From Pseudomonas sp. B28(2017) (lineage in GTDB: Bacteria; Pseudomonadota; Gammaproteobacteria; Pseudomonadales; Pseudomonadaceae), in the NCBI RefSeq assembly GCF_002113025.1, contig NZ_NEJH01000001.1, forward strand, positions 868,001 to 932,000: a stretch of DNA of 64,000 nt, written 5' to 3'. The notes beneath the pieces are model-generated. The model did no database searches and was not told the DNA's origin. It worked only from the letters and a program-made list of their open reading frames with translations. The position numbers were made by a program, and so were the translations under genes. Shown one piece after another: positions 41,576 to 51,270 of the stretch. Positions within the stretch are counted from its first letter, which is position 1; every line of letters starts with the position of its first letter.

Positions 41576-42229
41576 ATGGCAACCGCAAAAGCAGCACCAG
41601 GCAAAGGCCTGATCGACCCGAGCAACCACGCTCTGATCCTGATCGACTTTCAGTCGCAGATGGCATTTGCAACCAAATCCATTGACGCTGTCTCACTGCG
41701 TAACAACGCTGCACTGATCTCGAAAGCAGCGAAGGAATTTGGCGTTCCTTCCATCCTTACCACCGTCGCCGAAAAAAGTTTTTCGGGCCCCATGTTTGAA
41801 GAGATCACCTCGGTCTTCGCCGGCCAGGAGCTGATTGATCGGACCAGCATGAATACCTGGGAGGACGAGCGTATAGCCGTCGCCGTGAACAAGATCGGTC
41901 GCAGCAGAATCGTTCTTGCCGGTCTCTGGACTTCGGTCTGCATCGTTGGACCGGCGATCTCGGCTCTTGAACAAGGGTTCGAGGTCTACATCATTTGCGA
42001 TGCATGTGGTGACGTTTCAGATGAGGCTCATGAGCGCGCTATCGAACGTATGATTCAAGCGGGTGCGCGTCCGATGACCTCGCTCCAATACCTGCTTGAA
42101 CTGCAGCGTGACTGGGCTCGCGGCGACACCTATAACGAGACGGTGAAAACCGCTATCACTCACGGTGGCGGTTATGGTCTTGGTTTGATTTATGCCAAAA
42201 CCATGTTTAACGCATCGGAAGGTCACTGA
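41576..42229 (+). CDS. Isochorismatase-fold cysteine hydrolase (YcaC-like)
   Basis: This 217-residue cysteine hydrolase shows the catalytic Asp in ALILIDFQ, the Lys in VAEKSF and the nucleophile Cys in LAGLWTSVCIVGPA, followed by the conserved VYIICDACGDVSDEAHERAIERMIQAG. YcaC-type enzymes form octamers or similar rings and have poorly defined amidase-like roles. ATG 41576 has GGAGAAG ahead. It stands alone with no partner gene, so the substrate is open. Confidence 0.87.
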   Translation: MATAKAAPGKGLIDPSNHALILIDFQSQMAFATKSIDAVSLRNNAALISKAAKEFGVPSILTTVAEKSFSGPMFEEITSVFAGQELIDRTSMNTWEDERIAVAVNKIGRSRIVLAGLWTSVCIVGPAISALEQGFEVYIICDACGDVSDEAHERAIERMIQAGARPMTSLQYLLELQRDWARGDTYNETVKTAITHGGGYGLGLIYAKTMFNASEGH

Positions 42230-42360
42230 TCTGTATGCGCCTCTTCCCCACCAGGGGACGAGGCGCACTTTGTCGCAGAATCTGGAAGATTGGCATTGGG
42301 TACGAGTCTGTCGCATCGTTGGCCACTCCTTGGCAAACTGTAGGGAGGAGTAGGGAGGAA

Positions 42361-43956
42361 ATGGTGAGTACGATGACTGAAGAGCAGGCACCGGGTACGG
42401 CTTGGCAACCGCTTCGCCATGGACTGTTTCGCAGTCTATGGCTCGCCAGCATTGCATCCAGCATAGGGACGTGGATGCATGAAGTCGGGGCCGGGTGGCT
42501 GATGACCTCCTTGTCGGCCAGCCCTTTCATGGTGTCTCTGGTGCAGGTAGCTGCTGCCGCTCCCATGTTCCTTCTGGCGCTACCTGCTGGCGCACTGGCC
42601 GACATCGTCGACAAACGACGTTACCTGTTGGCTGTCCAGGCAGGGATGGCCGTCATTGCACTTGCGCTCGCCTTGATCACCTTTGCGGACCTGATGAGCA
42701 CTACGCTTTTGCTCCTGTTTACTCTGGCCATGGGGATTGGAACAGCGCTGACCATGCCAGCATGGTCAGCGTTGACACCCGAATTGGTTCCAGCCAGTGA
42801 TCTGCCCGCCGCGATATCGCTTAGTAGCGTGGGGGTCAACGTTGCCCGGGCACTCGGGCCGGCCATCGCTGGCATCATCATCAGCCTGGTAGGGCCATGG
42901 GCGACATTCGCCGTCAATGCCCTGTCCTTCCTTGGCGTTATCGCGGTGCTCGCCTTGTGGCATCGCACGCCACAACAGACCGTATTGCCGGCGGAGCGAC
43001 TGTTTGGCGCTATACGTACGGGTTGGCGCTATACCCGTAGTTCACGGCACCTGCAGCGAGTTCTGGTGCGCGCCCTGGCTTTTTTCCTGGGTGCAAGCGC
43101 CGGCATGTCCTTGCTTCCACTGATCGTGCGAAGTGAACTGAAGGGCAGCGCTGAGCAATTCGGGATCTTGCTCGGTTGCGTCGGGATCGGGGCGGTGGCG
43201 GGTGCAATGTTTCTGCCCAGGATTCGTCAGCATGTTGCTGTCAATCCGCTGGTGGCATCGGCCAGCCTTATCTATGCGGCAGTATTGCTGGCTTTGGCAT
43301 GGATTCAGGATTTCTATCTGCTTGTCCCTGTGATGTTCCTCAGTGGCGCTGCCTGGATCGCAGTATTGTCCAGCTTTCAGGTGTCTGCACAAACATCGGT
43401 ACCTGCGTGGGTAAGGGCCAGGGCGTTGGCGGTCTACATCCTGACTTTCTTTGGCAGCATGGCTTTGGGCGGTGTGGTATGGGGACTTATCGCCAGCTGG
43501 TTTTCGATCTCGATATCGCTGAGTCTTGCCGCCGTCATCATGGTGGTGGGAGCAGGGTTGGGCTGGTGGGTCAAACTGCCCGCGCTGAGCGCAGAAGACC
43601 TGGCCCCTTCGCTGCATTGGCCGCAACCGTTGATGGGTGTCGACATTGAAGGTGAGCGTGGGCCTGTCATGATTACACTCGAATATGAGATTGACACGGT
43701 GGATACCGATGCCTTCAAAGAGGCTATGGAAGAGGTGCGCAGGATGCGGCAGCGCAATGGTTCATTTTCCTGGCAGTTGATGCAGGACACCGAAAATCCG
43801 CAACTGTGGATCGAGTTGTTTTTTGACGAGTCCTGGTACGACCATCTACGCCACCACGGTCGAGTCACTCGCGCAGAGTTGAAAATCGAATCAGCCGCCC
43901 GGCGCTTTCAAATCGCTGGAAAGCCTGTACGTATTCGGCACCTGCTCAAAGGCTGA
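42361..43956 (+). CDS. MFS exporter with C-terminal monooxygenase-like tail (EntS/MFS_3 family)
   Basis: This 531-residue transporter has about 11-12 membrane segments, with the TM1 motif SLWLASIASSIGTWMHEVGAGWLM and loop DIVDKRRYLL. It ends in about 105 soluble residues (MITLEYEIDT...WIELFFDESWYDHLRHHGRVT) of the antibiotic-monooxygenase-like fold that is usual in this family. Relatives export siderophores or other small molecules. Two GGAGG sites (42344-42348 and 42354-42358) fit starts at ATG 42361, GTG 42364 or ATG 42373; 42361 is given. Confidence 0.83.
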   Translation: MVSTMTEEQAPGTAWQPLRHGLFRSLWLASIASSIGTWMHEVGAGWLMTSLSASPFMVSLVQVAAAAPMFLLALPAGALADIVDKRRYLLAVQAGMAVIALALALITFADLMSTTLLLLFTLAMGIGTALTMPAWSALTPELVPASDLPAAISLSSVGVNVARALGPAIAGIIISLVGPWATFAVNALSFLGVIAVLALWHRTPQQTVLPAERLFGAIRTGWRYTRSSRHLQRVLVRALAFFLGASAGMSLLPLIVRSELKGSAEQFGILLGCVGIGAVAGAMFLPRIRQHVAVNPLVASASLIYAAVLLALAWIQDFYLLVPVMFLSGAAWIAVLSSFQVSAQTSVPAWVRARALAVYILTFFGSMALGGVVWGLIASWFSISISLSLAAVIMVVGAGLGWWVKLPALSAEDLAPSLHWPQPLMGVDIEGERGPVMITLEYEIDTVDTDAFKEAMEEVRRMRQRNGSFSWQLMQDTENPQLWIELFFDESWYDHLRHHGRVTRAELKIESAARRFQIAGKPVRIRHLLKG

Positions 43957-43974
43957 CTGAACAGCGTTGAAACC

Positions 43975-44083
43975 CGTCTTTTAAATCATTGAAAACGTCA
44001 ACGGCGCTCAGGCTTTCACACAACTCCAGTTTGATTTGCGGCATGCGCTTGCGGAAAGCCAACACCTTCTGGCAGGGAGCCTC
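43975..44083 (-). pseudogene. Possible LysR effector-domain remnant
   Basis: The minus strand reads KVLAFRKRMPQIKLELCESL and then SAVDVFNDLKDG, which resembles the start of a LysR effector domain (the usual form is LLxAFRxRxPxVxLEL..). No start, HTH or further domain follows. The remaining gap from 44084 to 44550 shows no gene I can support; a minus-strand frame at 44171-44494 has no recognisable feature. Confidence 0.4.
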
Positions 44084-44550
44084 AAGTAACGCTAAGTGCC
44101 GCGCCGGCTGTCGGGACCACCATCTGTTGCTGGTTAGCTGGAGACCACTACGACCGGTACATGCACTTTTTTAAAGCGCTATACATACCAACACGCACCA
44201 GACGGAAGCGGCAAAATGGACTTTCGCCTCCATTAACTCAAGCGTCTCGATTTGCACCCTTGGCAATTCGCTTTCCTGGGAAGTCTGCTGACCCTCGCTG
44301 AAACTCGCCTGGATCGCAGCCGCCGCGACAATCATCTCAAGCCTGGGAGCCTGGATTTGCACACAGGATGAAGTCTCTCTGCTGCCGACTGGCACAAAGG
44401 CTGCAGGGCTCACATCAGATTCAAATGGAGCGTATTCATCAGGACAGCCTCCTCGGTCAACGACGATCGATTGGCCGAACAGGGCATGGGGCACATTGGT
44501 GCATCAGGCAGGGAAGTCTGGTTTTAACACTGCAAAAGAACAGGCAAAGG

Positions 44551-44585
44551 CGCCTGGAACCGAATGGTTTCAGGCGTTTTTTTTT
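44551..44585 (+). terminator. Strong orphan intrinsic terminator
   Basis: CGCCTGGAACC (44551-44561) pairs with GGTTTCAGGCG (44566-44576) with a single G-T wobble around a short loop, followed by nine T residues. No protein gene on the plus strand ends just upstream; the nearest stop is at 43956. It may close a small RNA transcribed from the 44400-44550 interval. Confidence 0.75.
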
Positions 44586-44619
44586 GCTTTTTTTACCGTA
44601 ATGGGTTTCGGGGGCGTGT

Positions 44620-45060
44620 ATGAAAACAGCCGCACAATTGCTGAAACTGAAGGTCATGCAAAACCAGCAGGTGCATAGCATTGCACCAGATCAGATGGTG
44701 CTTGAAGCGCTGAAGATGATGGCTGAAAAGAATGTGGGGGCTCTACCCGTGATAGAAGAGGGGCGGGTGGTTGGCGTTATCAGCGAACGCGACTATGCGC
44801 GCAAGGTCGTTCTGCAGGGCCGCTCTTCGGTCGGTACGCCGGTCAGGGCCATCATGAGCGCGCCCGTCGTGACGGCAGACAGTCGGCAGAGCATCGAGCG
44901 TTGCATGGTGGTCATGACCGACAGTCATCTGCGCCACTTACCGGTGCTGGAGGGTGATCAACTGATTGGCCTCTTGTCGATTGGTGATCTGGTGAAAGAA
45001 GCCATCGTCGAGCAGGCCGACCTGATCCGGCAACTGGAACACTATATCCGTGGGCATTGA
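44620..45060 (+). CDS. Tandem CBS-domain protein
   Basis: This 146-residue stand-alone CBS pair has domain 1 at residues 12-70 (HSIAPDQMVLEALKMMAEKNVGALPVIEEGRVVGVISERDYARKV) and domain 2 at 80-138 (TADSRQSIERCMVVMTDSHLRHLPVLEGDQLIGLLSIGDLVK). Such proteins bind adenine nucleotides and sense energy state; the partner is unknown. It is isolated between an orphan terminator and the gamma-lyase gene. Confidence 0.87.
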   Translation: MKTAAQLLKLKVMQNQQVHSIAPDQMVLEALKMMAEKNVGALPVIEEGRVVGVISERDYARKVVLQGRSSVGTPVRAIMSAPVVTADSRQSIERCMVVMTDSHLRHLPVLEGDQLIGLLSIGDLVKEAIVEQADLIRQLEHYIRGH

Positions 45061-45414
45061 AGCGACCAGGGGTAAGGCGGATGCGGGGCTCACAGGCACA
45101 TTGAGTTTTCCAATGTGCTGCCCGTCGGGCGGGTATTAATCAGGGAGCATTTGCGTCAGGAGTCATTGGGTTCATCTCTGCAACTCCATAGCGCTTTAGT
45201 ACGGCACACCCAAGCTCCACATGTCTCGCAGCTGCATATTGGTGAAGACTTCTCAGCCAATAACTGTTTGACACTCTGTAACTCGCATCCAGCCATTAAA
45301 AAAAGCACCCCTTACTCCCAAATATCATGATTTTTCACAAGCATGAGCCTTCCATATAGTCCTCCCAAGCCCACTTGGAACACGGTTGTGTTTCCCTTGA
45401 TGCGAGACAACTAC
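45061..45414 (+). other. Gene-free region upstream of the gamma-lyase gene
   Basis: This 354-base stretch is richer in A and T towards its 3' end (AAAAAAAG near 45298, then TGATTTTTCACAAG). No frame with family character is seen. It probably contains the promoter of the gamma-lyase gene; I could not settle a -35/-10 pair. Confidence 0.4.
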
Positions 45415-46683
45415 ATGGAAAATAAGAAACGCACCGTCCAAACTTCAGAGTTTGGGATGGGGACTCGAGTCGTATGGGGAGGAGAACAGGTTCAACATCC
45501 CTACAATGCGACCCAGACACCCATCGTGGTCAGTGCCGCCTATGGCTATGACGATATCGATAAGTGGTATGACGTGGCATTGGGAAAGGAGCCCGGCTTC
45601 ATTTACAGCCGGATGAGCAATCCCACCGTCTCCGTCCTGGAAGATAAACTCTGTGAGCTCGAAAACGCAGAGTCGGCTGTAGCTTTCAGTACCGGAATGG
45701 CTGCAATCAGCGGTGTACTACACACCTTCCTATCCTATGGGCAGCGTGTGATCTCTACACGTGACAGCTACGGTGGTACGAACAAAATTTTTGAGGAGTT
45801 TCTTCCACGCATGGGGGTGGAGGTAACCCTTTGCGATACGCTCGATACTTTGGCACTTGAGCAGGAGATCGCTAAAGGTTGCAGCGTCCTGTACCTGGAA
45901 ACACCCACGAACCCAACGCTTAAAATCCTAGATATTCGGCGCCTTGTGGCAGCGGCGAAGCGAGTGGGCGCTTTGGTTGTTGCGGACAATACATTCGCGA
46001 CCCCTCTAAATCAGAATCCGCTCGCTTTGGGCGTAGATGTGGTTGTGCACAGCGCGACCAAATTCCTGTCCGGTCATGGTGATGTACTCGGTGGCGTGGT
46101 TTGCGGTGCCGAGCATTTGATGTCTCAAGTTCGCCATTACCGCGAAATCAATGGTGCCTCGCTGGATCCTTTTTCGGCGTATCTCATCATTCGGGGCATC
46201 AAGACTCTGGCACTGCGTCTTCGTCAGCAACAGGCGAGCGCGCAACTTTTGGCCGAGTACCTCTGTACTGAGCCGCTGGTCGAGTCTGTGAACTATCCGG
46301 GGTTGCCTCAACATCCAGGTCATGAGATCGCTCGTTCGCAAATGAACGGATTCGGAGCCATCGTCAGCTTCGTGCTCAAAGGAGGCATGGACACAGTGAC
46401 TCGTTTGCTCCCGCTGCTCAGATATGCGCATCGGGCGGGTAATTTGGGCGCTGTCGAGACTATCTATGGGCCGGCTCGGACGACCAGTCATGTGGAAAAT
46501 ACTTTGGAGGAACGTCAGGCACTTGGAATTTCCGAAGGTTTGGTTCGAGTGTCCGTAGGTATTGAAGATTCAGCAGATTTATTGGCTGACCTAAAACAAG
46601 CCTTCACTTTAGTTCGAAGTAAACAAGGTGATGCAAGCCTTCACGCTGACAGTGCCCAACGTTTCATTGAGGTAGGAGCCTGA
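45415..46683 (+). CDS. PLP-dependent gamma-lyase / cystathionine gamma-synthase family enzyme
   Basis: This 422-residue Cys/Met-metabolism enzyme carries the Schiff-base lysine Lys216 (SATKFLSGHGD), the PLP-ring Asp191 (DNTFATP), the phosphate-site YSRMSNPT and the gamma-elimination Tyr119 (SYGGTN). The position equal to Cys116 of methionine gamma-lyase is Gly121, so it is not a classic MGL. It resembles gamma-lyases and synthases acting on gamma-substituted homoserines. With an amino acid permease, LysR, homoserine dehydrogenase and semialdehyde dehydrogenase nearby, canavanine gamma-lyase (yielding homoserine and hydroxyguanidine) is an attractive candidate. S-methylmethionine or O-acyl-homoserine are alternatives. 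Start uncertain: ATG 45415 is chosen, with 45400 and 45343 also in frame and none having a strong ribosome site. Confidence 0.82.
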   Translation: MENKKRTVQTSEFGMGTRVVWGGEQVQHPYNATQTPIVVSAAYGYDDIDKWYDVALGKEPGFIYSRMSNPTVSVLEDKLCELENAESAVAFSTGMAAISGVLHTFLSYGQRVISTRDSYGGTNKIFEEFLPRMGVEVTLCDTLDTLALEQEIAKGCSVLYLETPTNPTLKILDIRRLVAAAKRVGALVVADNTFATPLNQNPLALGVDVVVHSATKFLSGHGDVLGGVVCGAEHLMSQVRHYREINGASLDPFSAYLIIRGIKTLALRLRQQQASAQLLAEYLCTEPLVESVNYPGLPQHPGHEIARSQMNGFGAIVSFVLKGGMDTVTRLLPLLRYAHRAGNLGAVETIYGPARTTSHVENTLEERQALGISEGLVRVSVGIEDSADLLADLKQAFTLVRSKQGDASLHADSAQRFIEVGA

Positions 46684-46819
46684 ATACGGGCAGGACTTTC
46701 GATATCTATCCTAAGCCCTTCATGAAGAATGAAAATAATAAAATCCAGCGACAACAAAATTGTACTGCCCAAAAGCCAGTTACAAGGACGCTTGTCCGCA
46801 CATTCATGAGAATACAATT

Positions 46820-48256
46820 ATGACCACACAGATAGAAGATAATCGGCTCGATCCAGACTCGAATTTCAAAAAGGAAATGCAAACCCGCCATATCGTGATG
46901 TTGGCGTTGGGCGGTGTGATCGGTACGGGGTTATTCCTTACCTCCGGTTACACGGTTAATCAGGCAGGGCCACTCGGTGCAGTGATCGCTTACATCATCG
47001 GTGCAGTGATGGTGTATTTAGTCATGGTCTGTCTCGGTGAGTTGGCTGTACAGATGCCGGAAACCGGATCTTTCAGTAGCTACGCAACGCGATACCTGGG
47101 CCCAGGCACAGGCTATACAGTGGCCTGGCTTTACTGGCTCACTTGGGCAGTAGCTATCGGTTCAGAATTTACTGCTGCGGGCATCCTGATGGTTCGGTGG
47201 TTTCCTGACACACCGGTCTGGATTTGGAGTGCGCTTTTCGCCATTGCAGTGTTTGTAAGTAATGTCGTTTCTGTCCGGCTGTTTGCGGAGACTGAATTTT
47301 GGCTTTCGCTGATTAAGGTTCTGACCGTTATCACGTTCATTGTGATCGGTGGAGCGGCAATTATCGGTCTTGTTCACACACAGAGTTTGCAGGGCGCGGG
47401 ATTATCCAACTTCACACGTGAGGGGCTTTTCCCGACCGGGTTCTTACCCATTGCAATGACTCTCCTGGCTGTTTCCTTCGCATTTTCCGGAACCGAGTTG
47501 ATCGGGATTGCGGCAGGTGAAGCGCATGATCCACAAACTAGCGTGCCCAAGGCAATCCGCACGACAGTGGTACGTTTGGCGCTGTTCTTCGTGGGGACAA
47601 TTTTCGTCCTTGCGACGTTACTGCCACGAGAACAAGCGGGGCTCGTAGAAAGTCCGTTCGTGATGGTGTTTGAGCTGATTGGCATCCCATACTCTGCCGA
47701 CATTATGAACTTCGTCATTCTCACGGCACTGATTTCCGCCGCTAACTCGGGGCTGTATGCCGCATCGCGCATGCTCTGGACGTTGAGCGATCAAGGACAT
47801 ATGCCTAAGCGCTACGCCAGGCTCTCCAGTCGGGGCACACCGGTGAACGCCATCGTGCTTAGTATGGCGGGTGCAGTGGCTTCTCTGCTCAGCAGTGTGT
47901 TTGCCCCTGATACGGTTTATTTGGCCTTGGTGTCCATTTCCGGTCTGGCGGTCGTAGTCGTGTGGATGAGCATTGCTGCAAGCCAGATCGCGTTCCGTCG
48001 TCAATACGTCGCTAATGGCGGACGAGTGGAAGACCTGCACTTTCGTGTGCGTGGCTATCCATGGGTGCCTATCGGTGCTCTGCTGTGTTGTCTGCTGGCC
48101 TGTGTGGGTATCGCTTTTGATCCTGAACAACGAGTGGCGCTTTACTTCGGCCTTCCCTTTATCGCGTGGTGTTATTTCGTTTACTGGATCACTCGAAACA
48201 AGAGGGCAGAGCGGTTGGCTTCAGCCGCAGCTGCTCATTCCTCTAGCACCGCGTGA
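46820..48256 (+). CDS. AAT-family amino acid permease, MmuP/LysP-like
   Basis: This 478-residue APC transporter has 12 membrane segments. Motifs such as [56 protein letters not shown] and the ending [21 protein letters not shown] follow the S-methylmethionine permease MmuP closely and LysP less so. Substrates of this group are cationic or methylated amino acids, which suits S-methylmethionine or canavanine for the adjacent gamma-lyase. ATG 46820 lies 136 bases after that gene, probably in the same transcript. Confidence 0.88.
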   Translation: MTTQIEDNRLDPDSNFKKEMQTRHIVMLALGGVIGTGLFLTSGYTVNQAGPLGAVIAYIIGAVMVYLVMVCLGELAVQMPETGSFSSYATRYLGPGTGYTVAWLYWLTWAVAIGSEFTAAGILMVRWFPDTPVWIWSALFAIAVFVSNVVSVRLFAETEFWLSLIKVLTVITFIVIGGAAIIGLVHTQSLQGAGLSNFTREGLFPTGFLPIAMTLLAVSFAFSGTELIGIAAGEAHDPQTSVPKAIRTTVVRLALFFVGTIFVLATLLPREQAGLVESPFVMVFELIGIPYSADIMNFVILTALISAANSGLYAASRMLWTLSDQGHMPKRYARLSSRGTPVNAIVLSMAGAVASLLSSVFAPDTVYLALVSISGLAVVVVWMSIAASQIAFRRQYVANGGRVEDLHFRVRGYPWVPIGALLCCLLACVGIAFDPEQRVALYFGLPFIAWCYFVYWITRNKRAERLASAAAAHSSSTA

Positions 48257-48307
48257 ATTTCTCAGGCAATGATTGAGCATAGATAAAGCCCTGATGAGGT
48301 TGCGCCG

Positions 48308-49198
48308 ATGAGTCAAAAGTCACTACCACCCTTGAACTGGTTGAGGGCATTCGAAGTATCGGCGCGTTATTTAAATTTTACCCACGCGGCGGAAGAGCTC
48401 CATTTGACTCAAGGGGCTGTGAGTCAGCAGATCCGTCAATTAGAAAGCCACCTCGGTGTGGCGCTGTTCAAGCGCTTACCTCGAGGGCTTGGCTTGACCG
48501 AGGAAGGGCAGTCGTACCTGCCTGTCGTACAAGACGCGATCAGTCGCCTTGCAGTCGGCACAAACGAGATTTTCGGCCAGCACAATCGAAGACATTTGAA
48601 GGTGCGCGGCAGCCTTTCCTTTCTTCACTATTGGTTGGCCCCCCGACTGGCAGATTTTTGTCGGGAGTATCCCCAGATCGATATTCGATATATCAGCAAT
48701 ATTTGGGTGAAAGAACCGGACGGCGAGGATGACCTGGAGATTCGCTGGGGATGCGGTGAGTGGTCTGGCTTGCACGCCCAGCGATTGACTTGGGACATCC
48801 TTCAGCCTGTTTGCTCTCCAAAGCTCATGGCCAGCTCACCCATACATGAGCCTCGCGACTTGATGAACCATTCTCTGCTTCATGTGCTGGGGTACGAAGA
48901 AGGTTGGGGTTATTGGTTGAAGCGAGTTGGAGCAGACGACGTCGACTACTCCCGTGGCCTTCAGTTTGACACGCTGATCTCCACGATTCGCATGGCCGAA
49001 TTGGGGCAGGGCGTTGCGCTGGCACGGTCTTCCGTGGTCGAAGATTTGCTTAAGAGTGGGCAGTTGGTTGCGCCATTCAATCACCGAATCGAGGCAAGCG
49101 AATCCTTTTATCTGGTGCACGAACAGAACGAAGTGCTATCGCCTGATGCCGCAAATTTTTCTACCTGGCTGGTGGCTCAAGCCCATCGCCTTTTGTAA
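48308..49198 (+). CDS. LysR-family regulator, GcvA type
   Basis: This 296-residue regulator opens LPPLNWLRAFEVSARYLNFT and continues into HAAEELHLTQGAVSQQIRQLE, the GcvA/AmpR-like HTH. The effector domain begins near residue 95 (KVRGSLSFLHYWLAPRLADF). It is co-directional between the permease and the threonine-synthase-like gene, so it probably regulates the amino acid uptake and breakdown genes around it. Confidence 0.88.
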   Translation: MSQKSLPPLNWLRAFEVSARYLNFTHAAEELHLTQGAVSQQIRQLESHLGVALFKRLPRGLGLTEEGQSYLPVVQDAISRLAVGTNEIFGQHNRRHLKVRGSLSFLHYWLAPRLADFCREYPQIDIRYISNIWVKEPDGEDDLEIRWGCGEWSGLHAQRLTWDILQPVCSPKLMASSPIHEPRDLMNHSLLHVLGYEEGWGYWLKRVGADDVDYSRGLQFDTLISTIRMAELGQGVALARSSVVEDLLKSGQLVAPFNHRIEASESFYLVHEQNEVLSPDAANFSTWLVAQAHRLL

Positions 49199-49216
49199 AA
49201 CTGATTTGGAGTTGTC

Positions 49217-50605
49217 ATGCATTATGTAAGCACTCGCGGCGGCGACATGCGTGCTGATTTTCGCAGTGTGGTTCTGTCGGGGCTCGCCGAAAATGGTGGT
49301 CTCTATGTCCCGGCCAGTTTGCCTGTCTTCACAGAGAAACAGATTGCCAGCTGGTCGTGGCTGCCGTTTGATGAGTTGGTTTGGCGAGTGGTTTCGCCTT
49401 TTGTTGGCTCTTCCATAGACGAAAGCACCCTGCGTGCCTTGCTCAGTGACAGCTTTCAACAATTCAAGCACCGCGCTATTACGCCGCTTGAGCAGATCGG
49501 GCATAACGAGTGGATACTCCAGCTGTTTCATGGCCCGACCGGTTCTTCCAAGGATTTCGCCGCGCAATTGCAGTCGCGCCTGGTCGAGCATTTTCTGGAG
49601 GAGGTCGGTAAAGAAGCAATGGTGGTCGGTGCAACTAACGGTGATACCGGCGTCGCGGCGCTTGAAGCCTTTGCTAACTGCCCGGCCACCCGCATGGCGA
49701 TACTGTTTCCGCGCGACGGGCTTGCGCCTGAGCAACTCAGTGCCTTGCAGGCAGCCGACCCGCAGCGGGTTCAGCTGTTTCCGGTTGAAGGTAATTTCGA
49801 TGATTGCCAGACGCTGGTCTCCAGACTCTTGCGTGAGTGGCCATTGGACGGAGTGTTGCCGGTCTGTTTCAACTCGACCAATTGGATCGGCGTCCTGGCC
49901 CAGATCGTTTTTTACTTCCACGCGACCTTGCAACTGGGCGGTGGCTCGCGTCCCGTTGGCTTTAGTGTTCCAGCTGCCAGCTCGGCCGAGATCTACGCCG
50001 GTTACATTGCGCAGAAAATGGGATTACCCATCAATCAGGTGATCATTTCCACCAACAGCAATGATGCCCTGCACCAGTTTTTTCATTGCAATCGCTACTC
50101 CACCCGGATCACTAATCGAACAATGTCGCCGGCGATGGACTTCTCGTTGTTTTCCAACCTGGAGCGGTTTATCTGGGAGATTTACGAGCACGATAGCTGC
50201 TCAACAAAAGCGCTGATGGAGCATTTTGAAAGTTGCGGAGAAATGAGCATCGGCAACCAGCAATGGCTGCGTGCACGAGTACTCTTCGATTCCTATGCAG
50301 TAGACGAATCCCAGGTGCGCGATGAAGTAGTCGAGCAGTTCCGAGAAACAGGCTCGGCCATCGATCCTCACACCGCTGTTGGTGTACTGGCCGGCCGGCT
50401 TCATCGACGCAGCCTGGGCGCGCCGATGGTCACCTTCGGGCAAATTGCGCCGACCAAGTCAGCGGCGCTGTTGGCCGAACTGGGCGTCTGGCAAGCAAGC
50501 GTTCCGAGCACTGTCGAGGTGCGCGCGCGACCACCGTACCTGGCCAAAGGCGATCTGGACGGTCTGTGCCAAGCTCTTCGTCTGGCACAGCAGAGGCTTG
50601 CATGA
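49217..50605 (+). CDS. Threonine synthase-like PLP enzyme with altered cofactor loop
   Basis: This 462-residue fold-type II protein follows ThrC: MHYVSTRGG at the start, the Schiff-base lysine in FHGPTGSSKDFAAQ, GATNGDTGVAAL, VEGNFDDCQ and NSTNWIGVLAQIVFYF. The phosphate-binding loop, usually PTGNFGD in ThrC, is PAASSAE here, so the glycine-rich loop is lost. That is unusual and suggests a changed substrate or weak activity. No homoserine kinase is nearby, which argues against simple threonine biosynthesis. A GGAG precedes ATG 49217, and the stop overlaps the Lrp gene by four bases. Confidence 0.8.
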   Translation: MHYVSTRGGDMRADFRSVVLSGLAENGGLYVPASLPVFTEKQIASWSWLPFDELVWRVVSPFVGSSIDESTLRALLSDSFQQFKHRAITPLEQIGHNEWILQLFHGPTGSSKDFAAQLQSRLVEHFLEEVGKEAMVVGATNGDTGVAALEAFANCPATRMAILFPRDGLAPEQLSALQAADPQRVQLFPVEGNFDDCQTLVSRLLREWPLDGVLPVCFNSTNWIGVLAQIVFYFHATLQLGGGSRPVGFSVPAASSAEIYAGYIAQKMGLPINQVIISTNSNDALHQFFHCNRYSTRITNRTMSPAMDFSLFSNLERFIWEIYEHDSCSTKALMEHFESCGEMSIGNQQWLRARVLFDSYAVDESQVRDEVVEQFRETGSAIDPHTAVGVLAGRLHRRSLGAPMVTFGQIAPTKSAALLAELGVWQASVPSTVEVRARPPYLAKGDLDGLCQALRLAQQRLA

Positions 50606-51039
50606 AGCGCATTCTCGATCCGTTGGACGAACGCATACTGGCCGAACTTACCGCCAATGCGCGAATAGCCCATATCGAACTGGGTGCCAAGATCAACTTG
50701 TCGCGCAATGCGGTGCGCCAGCGCATCGAGCGTCTTGAGCGCGACGGTGCGATCCAGGGCTATACGGTACGTCTCGGTGAGTCGCGGCGGCCTACGTCGC
50801 TTATCAGCGCGGTGATCTTCGTCTACCGCTACGACCGTATGCGTGGCGAAGAAGTACTGACTGCGCTGCGCTCCATTCCCGAAGTCGCGCAATGTGAAGT
50901 ACTCAGTGGTGAGTTTGATTTAATGCTGCGTGTGAATGCCGCCACACCTGAACGTGTCCATCTGGTGTGGAAGGAAATCGCGGCCATGCCTGGGGTGGAA
51001 AACACCGTGACATCGTTTGTCCTTTCCGCGGTGTTTTGA
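50602..51039 (+). CDS. Lrp/AsnC-family regulator
   Basis: This is a 145-residue regulator with the N-terminal HTH (LDERILAELTANARIAHIELGAKINLSRNAVRQRIERLE) and a RAM effector domain (residues 65-140, VAQCEVLSGEFDLMLRV). The ATG at 50602 overlaps the preceding stop (ATGA), so it is translated with the threonine-synthase-like gene and probably senses the amino acid handled by the cluster. Nothing further is coded between 51040 and 51270. Confidence 0.88.
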   Translation: MKRILDPLDERILAELTANARIAHIELGAKINLSRNAVRQRIERLERDGAIQGYTVRLGESRRPTSLISAVIFVYRYDRMRGEEVLTALRSIPEVAQCEVLSGEFDLMLRVNAATPERVHLVWKEIAAMPGVENTVTSFVLSAVF

Positions 51040-51270
51040 GCGCTGAGTAATTGCACTGACCTGACCAGCCATTTGCATCGGACTTGACCAGCACGCTTCG
51101 TAGTCTTGACCGTCAGAGAACGCCCCAAGTGGACATCATGTGTCTAGAGAATCCGGAGCAATTCACTGATGTGAAAATCAAAGGCCTGGCTACAAGGTTC
51201 TAGAAAATGCGTAAGCGATGGGTTTGAAAATGGAGGCGGGCGCAGCTTCCGTTTCCCCGATGCTGACAGT

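Noticed and set aside
44171..44494. 107-residue minus-strand frame
   Set aside because: No family motif, no ribosome site, and ordinary composition for a chance frame in this GC range.
45415..46683. Methionine gamma-lyase as the specific name
   Set aside because: The key cysteine is Gly121, so the specific MGL assignment is not supported.
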